A stretch of DNA of 64,000 bases, taken from NCBI RefSeq assembly GCF_004342985.1, contig NZ_SMBO01000001.1, positions 868,001 to 932,000 on the forward strand, in the 5' to 3' direction. Made by a program: the position numbers and the translations under genes. The stretch comes from Novosphingobium sp. PhB57. GTDB lineage: Bacteria; Pseudomonadota; Alphaproteobacteria; Sphingomonadales; Sphingomonadaceae. Below are positions 46,901-57,910 of this stretch, piece after piece (position 1 is the stretch's first letter; each line of letters opens with the position of its first letter). Below the pieces are notes generated by a model. The model did not search any database, was not told the origin of the DNA, and saw nothing but the letters and a program-made list of their open reading frames with translations.

Positions 46901-47239
46901 CACGCCGAACTTCTCCAGCGTACCGTCGTTGAACAGCGCCAGCGCGCAGTTCAGCGCGGTCTGGCCGCCCATCGTCGGGAGCACCGCATCCGGGCGCTCC
47001 TTCTCGATGATCTTGGCGACCACTTCCGGGGTGATCGGCTCGACATAAGTGGCGTCGGCCATGTCCGGATCGGTCATGATCGTCGCCGGGTTGGAGTTCA
47101 CCAGGACGACCCGGTAGCCCTCTTCCTTGAGCGCCTTGATCGCCTGGGTCCCCGAATAGTCGAATTCGCAGGCCTGGCCGATGATGATCGGGCCGGCGCC
47201 GATGACGAGGATCGAGGAGATGTCTGTGCGCTTGGGCAT
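43916..47239 (-). CDS. carB: Carbamoyl-phosphate synthase, large subunit
   Basis: This large subunit makes carbamoyl phosphate for pyrimidines and arginine from bicarbonate, ammonia (from CarA) and two ATP. It is 1107 aa, slightly longer than the E. coli protein (1073). Two ATP-grasp halves are visible, beginning near [20 protein letters not shown] and [19 protein letters not shown], each with the family metal-binding segments. A C-terminal MGS-like allosteric domain starts about residue 960. It lies downstream of carA on the same strand with one small orphan gene between. No attenuator is seen. Confidence 0.97.
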   Translation of the reverse strand: MPKRTDISSILVIGAGPIIIGQACEFDYSGTQAIKALKEEGYRVVLVNSNPATIMTDPDMADATYVEPITPEVVAKIIEKERPDAVLPTMGGQTALNCALALFNDGTLEKFGVQMIGADADAIDKAEDRQRFRDAMDKIGLNSARSGVAHTLDEAFAVLETTGLPSIIRPSFTMGGTGGGIAYNKAEFEAIVRSGLDASPTTEVLIEESLLGWKEYEMEVVRDKHDNCIIICSIENVDPMGVHTGDSITVAPALTLTDKEYQIMRNASIEVLREIGVETGGSNVQFAVNPKDGRLIVIEMNPRVSRSSALASKATGFPIARVAAKLAVGFTLDEIMNEITGATPAAFEPTIDYVVTKIPRFAFEKFKGAKNDLTTAMKSVGEVMAIGRNIKESMQKALRGLETGLDGFNRVVELEGAGRDVITAALSKATPDRLLVAAQAFREGFSVDEIHAIAHYDKWFLRHIEEIVAEEAQIMKHGLPIDAQGLRRVKAMGFSDKRLATLAVRSVGVAGGMGETQAKSSGLVHDALRAMAGATSEDEVRKLREKLGVHPVFKRIDSCAAEFEAVTPYMYSTYEAPIFGEPENEANPSDRRKIVILGGGPNRIGQGIEFDYCCVHACFALAEVGYETIMVNCNPETVSTDYDTSDRLYFEPLTAEDVLEILRVEQQNGELVGVLVQFGGQTPLKLAQALEDAGIPILGTSPDAIDLAEDRERFSALVDKLGLKQPANGIARSRDEAVNVANRIGYPVLMRPSYVLGGRAMEIVDSEQQLDDYITTAVQVSGDSPVLIDQYLRDAIECDVDALCDGDQVVVAGVMQHIEEAGIHSGDSACSLPPYSLPAEIIAEMERQAEALAFGLSVRGLMNIQFAVKDGEVYLIEVNPRASRTVPFVAKALGQPVAKIASRVMAGEKLADFPPFKRDLPYMAVKEAVFPFARFPGVDPVLSPEMKSTGEVMGIDADFPTAFLKAQLGAGMRLPDSGTVFVSVKDSDKAVILPAVQSLVKEGFRIVATSGTHKYLSEAGLPVELVNKVAEGRPHIVDKIVDGDIALIFNTTEGWQSLKDSQSIRASALTGKVPYFTTAAASVAAAQAISAQRGSQLEVRSLQDYYS

Positions 47240-47286
47240 GGGCTGTCCTGGGGTGTCCTGTGTGTCTTGTATGTCGGACTGGCGGC

Positions 47287-47664
47287 CTAGGCCACCAGCT
47301 CGCCAAACGCCTTGTCCCAGTAATCCGGGCCTTCGGCTTTGGCTTGAAGAATGATCGGGTTGCTGTCCTGCTCCTCGCGGATCACCGCGCGGTATCGGTC
47401 AGCCTGGAACTGGTGCATCGAACCGCCGTACTCGCCCTCCGTGGTCGACCAGGCGCCCGTTTCGAGCATCCGGTCGATGAAGACCTTGCCGGCTTCCTTG
47501 GCGTGCTTGCGCACTTTGGGGCCGAACTTGCGAACGGCCACCGAGACCTTGTCCTCGAAGATGAGCTGAAGTTCACCGTAAGGGTAGAACCGCGGCGCAA
47601 CCGTGAGTTCGGCAGCCTGTCCGGCAATATAGTAAGCGATCATGTGGTCGATAAGGTCGGTCAT
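47287..47664 (-). CDS. Hypothetical protein between carA and carB
   Basis: This is a 125-aa soluble protein without a recognised domain. The start at ATG 47664 ([12 protein letters not shown]) is chosen over an upstream in-frame start at 47736, whose extra sequence reads like non-coding DNA. It contains a helical N-terminus, the segment [23 protein letters not shown] and a conserved-looking [20 protein letters not shown]. Placed between carA and carB in the same direction, it is probably co-transcribed. A link to carbamoyl phosphate synthesis is not shown. Confidence 0.72.
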   Translation of the reverse strand: MTDLIDHMIAYYIAGQAAELTVAPRFYPYGELQLIFEDKVSVAVRKFGPKVRKHAKEAGKVFIDRMLETGAWSTTEGEYGGSMHQFQADRYRAVIREEQDSNPIILQAKAEGPDYWDKAFGELVA

Positions 47665-47830
47665 CGTATGGCCCCTTGCCTCTGGTGGGTTCCCGGCACC
47701 AAGGCCGGGCTCCCGACTGCATAGGCAAAGGGACATGCCGGGTCGAAAGCTCGCTGGGCCGCACCGGCAATGATCGCCGATGCGGGGTGCGGCACGAATG
47801 CCGCCAGAAGAGCCCGACCCGCCAATCCCA

Positions 47831-48997
47831 TCAGGCCAGCATCCCCACGAACTTTTCGAAGAGGTAGAAGCTGTCCCGCGGACCGGGGCTGGCTTCGGGG
47901 TGATACTGCACGCCGAAGGCCTTCTTGCCCTTGATCGAGATGCCGCAGTTCGAACCGTCGAACAGGGAGACGTGGGTCTCCTCCACGTTCTCCGGCAGGG
48001 TCTGGTTGTCGACCGCGAAGCCGTGGTTCATCGAGGTAATCTCGACGACGGCGTCGTCCAGGCGCTTCACCGGGTGGTTGGCGCCGCGATGGCCCTGGTG
48101 CATCTTCGAGGTCTTGGCGCCGGCCGCAAGGCCGAGCATCTGATGACCGAGGCAGATGCCGAAGATCGGCACGTCACGCTCCAGCAGCGAGCGGATCACG
48201 GGAACGGCGTATTCGCCGGTCGCCGCCGGGTCGCCCGGGCCGTTGGAGAGGAACACGCCCGCCGGCTCCAGCGCGAGGATCGCGTCGAGCGAGGTTTCGG
48301 CAGGCACCACGGTAACGCGTGCACCGGCCTTCACCAGGTTGCGGAAGATGTTGTCCTTGGCGCCGTAATCGATGGCAACGACATGCGGGAGAGCGTCGCC
48401 CTCCGCCGCACCGAAGCCTTCACCGAGTTCCCAGGTCGAGCCTTCCCAGCCCTCCTGGATTTCGCGGCTGACGATCTTGGCAAGGTCCATGCCTTCGAGG
48501 CCGGGCCATTCCTGGGCGCGCTGGATGAGCGCGGGAATGTCGAACTCGCCGTCCGGGTTATGGGCGACGACGGCGTTGGGTGCGCCTTGCAGGCGGATGC
48601 GGCGGGTGAGCGCGCGGGTATCGACGCCCGAAAGGCCCACCTTGCCCTTGAGCGCGAGCCAGTCGCCGAATTCACCGGCAGAGCGGAAGTTCGACGGCAG
48701 CGTCACGTCTTCGCGGACGACGCAGGCCACGGCGCCATCGACCCTGGATTCGAGATCCTCGTCGTTGACACCGACATTGCCGATGTGGGGGAACGTGAAA
48801 GTGACGATCTGGCCCGCGTAGGAGGGGTCGGTCATCACTTCCTGATATCCGGTCATCGCGGTGTTGAAGCAGACTTCGCCGACTGCTTCGCCGACGGCTC
48901 CAAAGCCGCGGCCCCAGACCACGTGTCCATCGCTCAGGACGAGAACGCCTGTCGCCCCTTCAGGTTTGGGCGCAAGCGTATATGCGGCGTCGGCCAT
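47831..48997 (-). CDS. carA: Carbamoyl-phosphate synthase, small subunit (glutaminase)
   Basis: This is the class I glutamine amidotransferase subunit, 388 aa, feeding ammonia to CarB. The N-terminal CPSase_sm domain has CFNTAMTGYQEVMTDPSYAGQ. The GATase domain has the nucleophile Cys in FGICLGHQMLG and the His-Glu pair in QYHPEASPGP. It is divergent from the yqeY gene with a 163-bp shared upstream region. The pair carA-carB should respond to pyrimidine and arginine supply, but I see no recognisable operator. Confidence 0.97.
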   Translation of the reverse strand: MADAAYTLAPKPEGATGVLVLSDGHVVWGRGFGAVGEAVGEVCFNTAMTGYQEVMTDPSYAGQIVTFTFPHIGNVGVNDEDLESRVDGAVACVVREDVTLPSNFRSAGEFGDWLALKGKVGLSGVDTRALTRRIRLQGAPNAVVAHNPDGEFDIPALIQRAQEWPGLEGMDLAKIVSREIQEGWEGSTWELGEGFGAAEGDALPHVVAIDYGAKDNIFRNLVKAGARVTVVPAETSLDAILALEPAGVFLSNGPGDPAATGEYAVPVIRSLLERDVPIFGICLGHQMLGLAAGAKTSKMHQGHRGANHPVKRLDDAVVEITSMNHGFAVDNQTLPENVEETHVSLFDGSNCGISIKGKKAFGVQYHPEASPGPRDSFYLFEKFVGMLA

Positions 48998-49160
48998 GGT
49001 GGGTCGCTCCGTTTACGGCGTTTCTGACTATGTGTGCTAAGGGCTGCCCGCTAGAGAGGGTTGTGCACCGCGTCAAGGCGCGAGAGGTGCAATTTGGCGC
49101 GCGGCTTGCTAGTTTTGCGCCACGACACTTCCCCAAACCTATCAGAACAGCAGGAAAACA

Positions 49161-49613
49161 ATGCTTCGTGATTCGATCAAGGCCGCCCAGATCACCGCGA
49201 TGAAGGCGGGCGACAAGCCGCGTCTCGCCGCCGTGCGCCTCATCCTTGCCAAGATCAAGGACCGCGACATCGAACTGCGCACCGCCGATTCTCTTCCGGA
49301 CGACGATGCCATGGTGATCGACGTGCTCCAGAAGATGGTGAAGCAGCGCCGCGAATCGATCCAGCTGTTCGAGGAAGGTGGCCGTCCCGAAAAGGCCGCC
49401 GACGAGAAGGCGGAACTGGAAGTGATCGAGACCTTCCTGCCCGCGCAGCTCTCCGAGGAAGAGACCAAGGCCCTGATCGAGGCCATCAAGGCCGAAGTCG
49501 GCGCCGAGAGCATGAAGGACATGGGCAAGGTCGTCGCCGCGCTGAAGGCGCGCCACGGCACCCAACTCGACATGGGTAAGGCTTCGGGCTGGGTAAAGGC
49601 GGCGCTGGCCTGA
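49161..49613 (+). CDS. GatB/YqeY domain protein
   Basis: This is a 150-aa protein made only of the YqeY helical domain, related to the tail of the GatB amidotransferase subunit. The N-terminus MLRDSIKAAQITAMKAGDK and the terminal MGKASGWVKAAL are typical. Function is not firmly established, though tRNA-related roles have been suggested. It sits directly before dnaG-rpoD, an arrangement common in alphaproteobacteria, and is probably in the same macromolecular-synthesis operon. Confidence 0.92.
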   Translation: MLRDSIKAAQITAMKAGDKPRLAAVRLILAKIKDRDIELRTADSLPDDDAMVIDVLQKMVKQRRESIQLFEEGGRPEKAADEKAELEVIETFLPAQLSEEETKALIEAIKAEVGAESMKDMGKVVAALKARHGTQLDMGKASGWVKAALA

Positions 49614-49640
49614 CCTGACACGAAATCGGGCGGCAGGACC

Positions 49641-51530
49641 GTGCTTACTCCCCAATGGCTCGACCAGCTGCGCACGCGGGTAACGCTGTCTGCGCTGATC
49701 GGTCGCTCGACCCGCCTCACCAAGGCGGGGCGCGAGTTCAAGGCCTGCTGCCCGTTTCATAACGAGAAGTCTCCAAGCTTCACCGTCAACGACGAAAAGG
49801 GCTTCTATCACTGCTTTGGCTGCGGCGCACATGGAGATGCGATCCGCTGGATGACGGACCATCAGGGCCTGTCGTTCATGGACGCCGTCAAGGAACTGGC
49901 GGCCGAGGCGGGCATGGACGTCCCTGCCCCCGATCCGCGCGCGGCCAAGGCGGCGGAAAAGCGCGATACGCTTCATGACGTGATGGCCGCCGCGCAAGCC
50001 TGGTTCGTGCAGAACCTGTCCTCGCCCGGCGGAGAGGCAGCGCGCGCCTATCTCGGCACGCGTGGGTTCGATGCCCATACCCTCCAGCGCTTCGGCTTCG
50101 GCTTCGCGCCCGATGGGCGGCAGGCGATGAAGGAAGCGCTGGGCAAGTTCCCCGAGGCGATGCTGATCGAGGCGGGCCTGCGGATCGAGGTGGAGAACCG
50201 CGATCCCTACGACCGCTTCCGCGGCCGCCTCATGCTGCCGATCGAGGACGCGCGCGGCCGCGTCATCGCGTTCGGCGGGCGCATCCTCTCCAAGGAGAAA
50301 ACGGATGCGCCTAAGTATCTGAACTCCCCGGACACGCCCCTCTTCGACAAGGGCCGCACGCTCTACAACCTCCACCGCGCCGCGCCTGCCGCGCGCCAGT
50401 CGGGCCGGATGGTGGTGGTGGAAGGCTATATGGACGTGGTCGCCATGGCGGCGGCCGGGATCGGCGAATGCGTTGCCCCGCTGGGCACGGCGCTGACCGA
50501 GCAGCAGATCGAGATGCTCTGGCGCCATGTCGAAATGCCCGTGCTCTGCTTCGACGGCGATGCGGCGGGCCAGCGCGCGGCGATGCGTGCCGTCACCCGC
50601 GCCCTGCCCCTGCTCCGCCCTGCCCATTCCCTGCGCATCGTGCGCCTGCCCGAAGGTCTTGACCCGGACGATCTCATCAAACAGCGCGGCGCCCGGGCCA
50701 TGGAAGAGACACTCGGCGCGGCCAGAAGCCTGATCGAAGTGCTCTGGGAAGTGGAGCGCGACGCGCAGCCGCTGACCACGCCCGAGGACAAGGCCGGCCT
50801 CAAGGCCCGGCTGATGGCGCATGTCGATGCGATTCAACACCCGGATATCGCCAGTCTCTACCGGCGCGAATTGCAGGACCGCTATTCCGAATTCGCCTTT
50901 CCCAAGCGTGAAAGCCGCTGGCAGCAGGGTGGCGGCGGAGGCGGACAGTTCCGTGCAAGCCAGCCGCGCGGCGGTCGCGGGAACTTCCAGAACGGCCGCT
51001 GGCAACCCCAGGCCGAATCGACCCCCGAATCGCTCGAACGCCTGCGCCGGGCAACCGGCGGCGGCGCGCGGGATGCGCTCTCGGCCGCAGTGCTTGCCGG
51101 GCTTATTCAATGGCCTGCGCAGGTTCGGCGCCACGCCGAGGCACTGGCCCGCACCCCCGGGCTCGATCCGCGCTTCGGGTTGCTGCTCGATTGCTGTCAG
51201 GCCAGCGGCGCGCTTGAAAGCGACCACCTCGCCACCATATTGGTCGAGAATGGCCTGGAGATTCCCGGCACCGCAGAATACTCGGGATTGCGCTTCGGGT
51301 TCCTGAACACCGATACCGGCGCGGACCAGGCGGCAGAGGATCTGGCCCAGGCAATCGACCTCCTGGTAGAGCGTCCGGTTCTGGACGCGGCATTGGCTCA
51401 GGCAACGGCAAGGTTCGAAAGCGAGTTGTCTGAAGAGGCATTTGCCGATCAGCAGCGCCTGCTCAAGAGAAAGCTGGAATTTGATAGTCGGCTCAGGCAA
51501 ATGGCGACAAGACAGGCGGCTTCTTCCTGA
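49641..51530 (+). CDS. dnaG: DNA primase
   Basis: DnaG synthesises RNA primers at the replication fork; it is 629 aa. The N-terminal zinc ribbon has Cys37, His40, Cys58 and Cys61 (CPFH and CFGCG). The catalytic TOPRIM part has VVVEGYMDVVAMAAAGI and CFDGDAAG. A Gln/Gly-rich linker precedes the C-terminal helicase-binding domain. Translation starts at GTG 49641, reading V-LTPQWLDQL. It lies 27 bp after yqeY and 40 bp before rpoD. A TATAAT element between dnaG and rpoD may give rpoD an extra promoter. Confidence 0.96.
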   Translation: MLTPQWLDQLRTRVTLSALIGRSTRLTKAGREFKACCPFHNEKSPSFTVNDEKGFYHCFGCGAHGDAIRWMTDHQGLSFMDAVKELAAEAGMDVPAPDPRAAKAAEKRDTLHDVMAAAQAWFVQNLSSPGGEAARAYLGTRGFDAHTLQRFGFGFAPDGRQAMKEALGKFPEAMLIEAGLRIEVENRDPYDRFRGRLMLPIEDARGRVIAFGGRILSKEKTDAPKYLNSPDTPLFDKGRTLYNLHRAAPAARQSGRMVVVEGYMDVVAMAAAGIGECVAPLGTALTEQQIEMLWRHVEMPVLCFDGDAAGQRAAMRAVTRALPLLRPAHSLRIVRLPEGLDPDDLIKQRGARAMEETLGAARSLIEVLWEVERDAQPLTTPEDKAGLKARLMAHVDAIQHPDIASLYRRELQDRYSEFAFPKRESRWQQGGGGGGQFRASQPRGGRGNFQNGRWQPQAESTPESLERLRRATGGGARDALSAAVLAGLIQWPAQVRRHAEALARTPGLDPRFGLLLDCCQASGALESDHLATILVENGLEIPGTAEYSGLRFGFLNTDTGADQAAEDLAQAIDLLVERPVLDAALAQATARFESELSEEAFADQQRLLKRKLEFDSRLRQMATRQAASS

Positions 51531-51540
51531 CGGTATAATC
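51511..51540 (+). promoter_or_regulatory. Possible internal promoter for rpoD
   Basis: A perfect -10 hexamer TATAAT lies at 51535-51540, 31 bp before the rpoD ATG. The best -35 match (AGACAG, spacer 18) is weak, so the call rests mainly on the -10. Confidence 0.35.
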
Positions 51541-51570
51541 GGGTTGAATGCACGGGGATAACGGCGAAGA

Positions 51571-53589
<2,019 letters not shown>

Positions 53590-53608
53590 AAGCAGCGAAA
53601 TTTCAAGG

Positions 53609-53634
53609 AAAAGCCCCGCCGAAGCGGGGCTTTT
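53609..53634 (+). terminator. Intrinsic terminator after rpoD
   Basis: An 11-bp perfect stem AAAAGCCCCGC / GCGGGGCTTTT with a CGAA loop is followed by a continuing T run, 20 bp after the rpoD stop. It is a strong Rho-independent terminator. Confidence 0.9.
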
Positions 53635-53654
53635 TTTGATCTTCGCCGGTTAAC

Positions 53655-53906
53655 CTATCGTCCGCAAGGACGCTGGTCGACCACGTCGTAGCCCTTCGCC
53701 CGCGCCATGCAGGCATTGTTGAAAGTCTGGCGCTTACCGCGCTTCACCGCGCATACCGGTGCATATTCCCGCGTGCACATCGCCGGTTGCTCAGGGCGCG
53801 GCGGAGGCGGCCGATGGGGGCGGTCCGGTCCCGGCATGGTCTCCATGCATCCTGCCATCACCAGAATACCGGCCATACCCAATGTCGACAGCACAATACG
53901 CTTCAC
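53655..53906 (-). CDS. Small lipoprotein with a Kazal-like domain
   Basis: This is an 83-aa predicted lipoprotein: signal peptide with lipobox VMAGC (Cys20), a Pro-rich linker (about 25-41), then a compact domain with four cysteines (Cys44, Cys52, Cys66, Cys81). CTREYAPVCAVKRGKRQTF followed by NNACMARAKGYDV closely follows the Kazal pattern of serine-protease inhibitors (EYAPVCG...TYSNACMA...G), but only two disulfides can form. It could inhibit a periplasmic or external protease, or be a structural lipoprotein. The gene is isolated, between the rpoD terminator and the M28 peptidase. Confidence 0.75.
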   Translation of the reverse strand: MKRIVLSTLGMAGILVMAGCMETMPGPDRPHRPPPPRPEQPAMCTREYAPVCAVKRGKRQTFNNACMARAKGYDVVDQRPCGR

Positions 53907-54001
53907 GGTCGCTCTCCCTTCAGCGGGTCAAAACCGCCACGAGGCTGCCCGCAGCTTGCGGTAATCGCAAGACTACAGTCTTTCCTCATCCGGAATAACC
54001 C

Positions 54002-55714
54002 TTAGCCCTTCACCCCGAGCTTACGAACCTGGTCGTAGGCCGCCACGCTTGCTGCCGGGGCGTCCCACCGCACCCAGAGCGCGATCCCGATCGCCAGCAC
54101 CAGCAGCGCCGCGGCCGCCCCACGCGCCGCCCCTTTTGGCAGCGGCCGCCTTAGCGGCACGAGCACCGGCACCGCCATCAGCAGCGGCACCAGGCAAACC
54201 ATCGGAACGACCGGCCCCACCGCCTGCATCAGCGAATAGCCCAGGAGCAGCGCATAGCCCGTCACCAGGGCCGCAACGATCACGCTCGCAAGGACCGGGT
54301 CGCGCCTCGGCATCGCGCCACGCAGCAAGGCGACCACGCCGCCCAGCAGCAAGGGCACGGTCAGGACATAGGCCGCCGTCGGCGCGAAAACCTGGAACGC
54401 CGCTCCGGCCAGCCAGACCGGCAGGACCAGCCCCACCTCGCCCGATGCCGAATCGGGCCGCTGCCAGAGCAACGCCAGCCCCACCGCGAGCGAACCGCAC
54501 AAGGCCACCGCCTGAAGCCTCGGGATCGCCGCCAGCCGGTCGTAATAGTTCACCGGACCGTCCGCTCCGGACACCAGGTTCAGCGCCCAGAGCAACCCGC
54601 CGGTGAGCACGACAAAGGTCAGCATCCGCACTGCCCCGCCCACCAGCGCGGGAGGATCGGGCCGCCGCATGGCCATCATGCCATAGCCCGCGAAAGCCAC
54701 CGCCAGCATCGCCCAGCCCCACCGCGGCGCATAATGGAGCACGAACAGGCCGAAGACATCGAAGAACACGATATCCGGCGCCTGCCGCGGCAGTTCCGAG
54801 GTTTGCGTCAAGGCGCGCGCCAGTCCCAGGGTCTGCTCGCCCATCTGCTGAAGCGCGCCGCGATCAAGGTTCTGCGCGGTCGCCAGCGGCGAGTGATAGA
54901 GCCCGGGCCTGCCGATGAAGGCGAAGTTCCAGGCGGTGTAGCCGCGCGGCAGGGCGACGCTCAGGTCGGTGTCGTTGGGCAGAATGCTGTAGATGAACGT
55001 CGCCAGCGAAGTGCCCGCCGGATGCGGCGCGGAAGCCGCCCAGATCCGCGCCGCTTCGCCGTTCAGCGCGGAAGTCTGGAACAGATTGGCCTTCCCGCCG
55101 CCCCCACGCGTCTCCAGATTCACGATCGCGCCGATCCGCCCTGCCTCGCCCGCCTCGGCAAAGAACATCTTCGCCCCGTTCAGCCCGGCTTCCTCGCCAT
55201 CGGTCAGGATCACCAGCACATCGCGTTTCCGGTCGCGATCGAGCGAAAGCGCGCGCACCGTTTCGAGAATCGAGGCCACACCCGCGCCGTCGTCCGCCGC
55301 TGCCGGAGAGCCCCAGACGCTGTCGTAATGGGCCATCAGCGCCACGGCCGGGAGATTCGGCTCCTTGCCGCGCAGCAGCCCCAGCACATTGACCAGCGGA
55401 ATGCGCTGCGCCTTCGCCCCGCTGCGCCGGTTGAGCGCCGCGCGTGCGCCTTCCGGAAACTGCCCGTCCTGCGTACGCACGGTCAGCCCCAATCCGCCCA
55501 GGCGCTGCATCAGATAACCGCGCAAGGCCGCGTGTTCGTCCGAGCCGCTGGGATGCGGCGCGCGGGCAATGCGCTCGATATCGCCCATGGCCCGCATGGC
55601 CGAGAATTCCGCGGGCGGCGCGGAAACCGGCGCGGGGCGCGGCGGTGTCGTGCCCAGGATGGCGAGCACGATGGCCAGAAGGATCGCCGCCATCAGCCAC
55701 TTGCCGTTTTTCAT
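54002..55714 (-). CDS. M28-family membrane metallopeptidase
   Basis: This is a 570-aa protein joining an exported M28 zinc aminopeptidase domain to a C-terminal membrane domain. An N-terminal anchor (about 8-22) leads to the peptidase domain with ligands His129, Asp141, Glu174/175, Glu201 and His274 (AHYDS, AADDGAG, TDGEEAGLNG, NLETRG, YHSPL). About eight transmembrane helices follow from residue 330. The layout recalls the ER-type M28 proteins ERMP1/Pff1. ATG 55714 has an ideal AGGAGG. It is divergent from rpiB, which has an EcfG-like promoter in the gap. Confidence 0.88.
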   Translation of the reverse strand: MKNGKWLMAAILLAIVLAILGTTPPRPAPVSAPPAEFSAMRAMGDIERIARAPHPSGSDEHAALRGYLMQRLGGLGLTVRTQDGQFPEGARAALNRRSGAKAQRIPLVNVLGLLRGKEPNLPAVALMAHYDSVWGSPAAADDGAGVASILETVRALSLDRDRKRDVLVILTDGEEAGLNGAKMFFAEAGEAGRIGAIVNLETRGGGGKANLFQTSALNGEAARIWAASAPHPAGTSLATFIYSILPNDTDLSVALPRGYTAWNFAFIGRPGLYHSPLATAQNLDRGALQQMGEQTLGLARALTQTSELPRQAPDIVFFDVFGLFVLHYAPRWGWAMLAVAFAGYGMMAMRRPDPPALVGGAVRMLTFVVLTGGLLWALNLVSGADGPVNYYDRLAAIPRLQAVALCGSLAVGLALLWQRPDSASGEVGLVLPVWLAGAAFQVFAPTAAYVLTVPLLLGGVVALLRGAMPRRDPVLASVIVAALVTGYALLLGYSLMQAVGPVVPMVCLVPLLMAVPVLVPLRRPLPKGAARGAAAALLVLAIGIALWVRWDAPAASVAAYDQVRKLGVKG

Positions 55715-55771
55715 GCGATCCTCCTGAAATTCCGGTAACATTCCCCGTGCACAATGCCACTTCCCTCACGG

Positions 55772-55796
55772 GGAACCAGTCCCTTTCGAATCCGTT
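55772..55796 (+). promoter_or_regulatory. EcfG-like promoter upstream of rpiB-glyA
   Basis: GGAAC (55772-55776), a 16-bp spacer and CGTT (55793-55796) give the same spacing as the element in front of the stress cluster. It lies 84 bp before the rpiB ATG. The match is seen directly; function is inferred. Confidence 0.6.
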
Positions 55797-55880
55797 CGCG
55801 CGCAAGACTCGCAATGCGACGAAGTCACGACTAAGGGGAGGCGCAACGAATCTCCGCATCAGGACAGGCAGCCCGATCCC

Positions 55881-56318
55881 ATGCGCATTGCGATTGCTTC
55901 AGACCACGCCGCCATCGACCTCAAGGCGACCCTGCGTGAATACCTTATCGAGCAAGGCCACGAAGTCGCCGACCTCGGCCCGGACACCGCAGACCGTGTC
56001 GACTATCCCGACTACGGCTACAAGCTGGCCTCCGTCGTTGCCGACGGTACGGTCCAGTTCGGCGTCGCGCTTTGCGGCTCGGGCATCGGCATCTCGATTG
56101 CCGTGAACCGCGATCCCGCCTGCCGCTGCGCGCTCGTATCCGAGCCGCTTTCGGCCGCTCTCGCACGTGAGCACAATGACGCCAACGTCATCGCCATGGG
56201 CGCGCGCCTGACCGGCGAAGACATGGCCAAGGCCTGCCTCGATGCCTTCCTTTCGGCCGAGTTCGGTGGCGGACGCCACGCGGGCCGCGTCGAAAAGCTT
56301 TCCAACCCCGTCTTCTGA
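55881..56318 (+). CDS. rpiB: Ribose-5-phosphate isomerase B
   Basis: RpiB interconverts ribose 5-phosphate and ribulose 5-phosphate in the pentose phosphate pathway; it is 145 aa. The substrate site is seen as Asp8-His9 in [11 protein letters not shown], the catalytic Cys65 in CGSGIGISI, and [13 protein letters not shown] later on. It is followed 17 bp later by glyA. The EcfG-like element upstream suggests higher expression under stress, perhaps for one-carbon or nucleotide supply. Confidence 0.95.
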   Translation: MRIAIASDHAAIDLKATLREYLIEQGHEVADLGPDTADRVDYPDYGYKLASVVADGTVQFGVALCGSGIGISIAVNRDPACRCALVSEPLSAALAREHNDANVIAMGARLTGEDMAKACLDAFLSAEFGGGRHAGRVEKLSNPVF

Positions 56319-56335
56319 AACGGAGAAACCCGAAC

Positions 56336-57634
56336 ATGACTGTAGATACCGCCATCCGTTCCGCCGGTTTCTTCACTGACGGCGTTGCCCAGAGCGACCC
56401 CGCCGTCGCCAAGGCCATAGGCCACGAACTCAGCCGCGAGCGCAAGCAGATCGAACTGATCGCCTCGGAAAACATCGTTTCCAAGGCCGTGCTGGAAGCC
56501 CAGGGCTCGGTGCTGACCAACAAGTACGCCGAAGGCTATCCCGGCAAGCGCTACTACCAGGGTTGCGAGCCTTCGGACGAAGTGGAAACGCTCGCCATCG
56601 AACGCGCGAAGCAGCTGTTCGACTGCGGTTTCGCCAACGTCCAGCCCCACTCGGGCGCGCAGGCCAACGGCGCCGTGCTCCTCGCCACCGTGAAGCCGGG
56701 CGACACCATCATGGGCATGAGCCTCGATGCCGGCGGCCACCTTACCCACGGCGCGCGCGCCGCGCTTTCGGGCAAGTGGTTCAAAGCCGTGCAGTACGGC
56801 GTGACCAAGGACACCCACCTGATCGACTACGATGAGGTCGAGGCCCTGGCCAAGGAGCACCAGCCCAAGCTGATCATCGCCGGCGGCTCCGCCTATCCGC
56901 GCGTGATCGACTTCAAGCGCATGCGCGAAATCGCCGATGCCGTGGGCGCGCTGTTCCAGGTGGACATGGCGCACTTCGCAGGTCTGGTCGCCGCTGGCCT
57001 GCACCCCTCGCCGTTCCCGCACGCGCACATCGCCACCACCACCACGCACAAGACGCTGCGCGGGCCCCGTGGCGGCATGATCCTCACCAATGACGAGGCG
57101 CTCGCCAAGAAGATCAACTCGGCGGTGTTCCCCGGCCTTCAGGGCGGCCCGCTGATGCACGTCGTCGCCGCCAAGGCCGTGGCCTTCGGTGAAGCGCTGC
57201 GTCCAGAGTTCAAGGACTACGCCGCGCGCGTGATCGAGAATGCGCAGGTCCTCGCGGCAACGCTCAAGGCACGCGGCGCGGCGATCGTCTCGGGCGGCAC
57301 CGACACGCACCTCGCGCTGATCGACCTTTCCCCGCTGGGCGTGACCGGCAAGGACGCGGACGAGGCGCTGGAACGTGCGGGCATCACCTGCAACAAGAAC
57401 GGCATCCCCTTCGATCCGCTGCCGCCGATGAAGACCAGCGGCATCCGCGTCGGTTCGCCGGCCGGTACCACGCGCGGTTTCGGCCCGGAAGAATTCCGCG
57501 AAATCGGCAACATGGTCGCCGACGTGCTCGACGGCCTTGCCAAGTGCGGCGAAGCGGGCGACGCTCAGGTGGAGCAGAACGTGCGTGCGCGCGTTGAAGC
57601 GCTGTGCGATCGATTCCCGATCTACGAGGACTGA
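56336..57634 (+). CDS. glyA: Serine hydroxymethyltransferase
   Basis: This PLP enzyme converts serine and tetrahydrofolate to glycine and methylene-tetrahydrofolate; it is 432 aa. The N-terminus has [19 protein letters not shown], the substrate loop [15 protein letters not shown], and the PLP Lys239 in [13 protein letters not shown]. It lies 17 bp after rpiB and 19 bp before a small membrane-protein gene. The order rpiB-glyA-nrdR is widespread in alphaproteobacteria. Confidence 0.97.
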   Translation: MTVDTAIRSAGFFTDGVAQSDPAVAKAIGHELSRERKQIELIASENIVSKAVLEAQGSVLTNKYAEGYPGKRYYQGCEPSDEVETLAIERAKQLFDCGFANVQPHSGAQANGAVLLATVKPGDTIMGMSLDAGGHLTHGARAALSGKWFKAVQYGVTKDTHLIDYDEVEALAKEHQPKLIIAGGSAYPRVIDFKRMREIADAVGALFQVDMAHFAGLVAAGLHPSPFPHAHIATTTTHKTLRGPRGGMILTNDEALAKKINSAVFPGLQGGPLMHVVAAKAVAFGEALRPEFKDYAARVIENAQVLAATLKARGAAIVSGGTDTHLALIDLSPLGVTGKDADEALERAGITCNKNGIPFDPLPPMKTSGIRVGSPAGTTRGFGPEEFREIGNMVADVLDGLAKCGEAGDAQVEQNVRARVEALCDRFPIYED

Positions 57635-57653
57635 TTTCAGGAGCCCCAGTGCC

Positions 57654-57878
57654 ATGACCGACCCGAACCGCCCCAACGACACCGGTGATTTCATGTCCGA
57701 CGCCCGCCATGAGCTGGCCGGAATGCTTCAGGATGGCATGGGCCATCCCTCCACCAAGCCGGTCTTGATCTGGGGCGCGGCGGGTGCGGTCGCGGCCGCC
57801 GTGCTGCCGTTCGTGTCTATCCCGCTCGGCCTTGCGGTCGGTGCGGGATACCAGTTCTACAAGCGCGTGCGCCCCTGA
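57654..57878 (+). CDS. Small membrane protein between glyA and nrdR
   Basis: This is a 74-aa protein: a hydrophilic N-terminus (about 1-33), one hydrophobic stretch that may be a hairpin of two short helices (VLIWGAAGAVAAAVLPFVSI then PLGLAVGAGYQF), and a basic end KRVRP. No family is recognised. ATG 57654 has AGGAG 10 nt upstream. It is co-directional with and tightly placed between glyA and nrdR, 32 bp before the latter, so it is probably in the same transcript. Confidence 0.75.
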   Translation: MTDPNRPNDTGDFMSDARHELAGMLQDGMGHPSTKPVLIWGAAGAVAAAVLPFVSIPLGLAVGAGYQFYKRVRP

Positions 57879-57910
57879 AAGTCTCTCAAGTTTTGAAAGT
57901 AGCTGACTGA

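Noticed and set aside
44768..47290. 840-aa plus-strand open frame opposite carB
   Set aside because: It mirrors carB codons, is His/Asp/Arg-rich and shows no domain. This is a GC-bias shadow.
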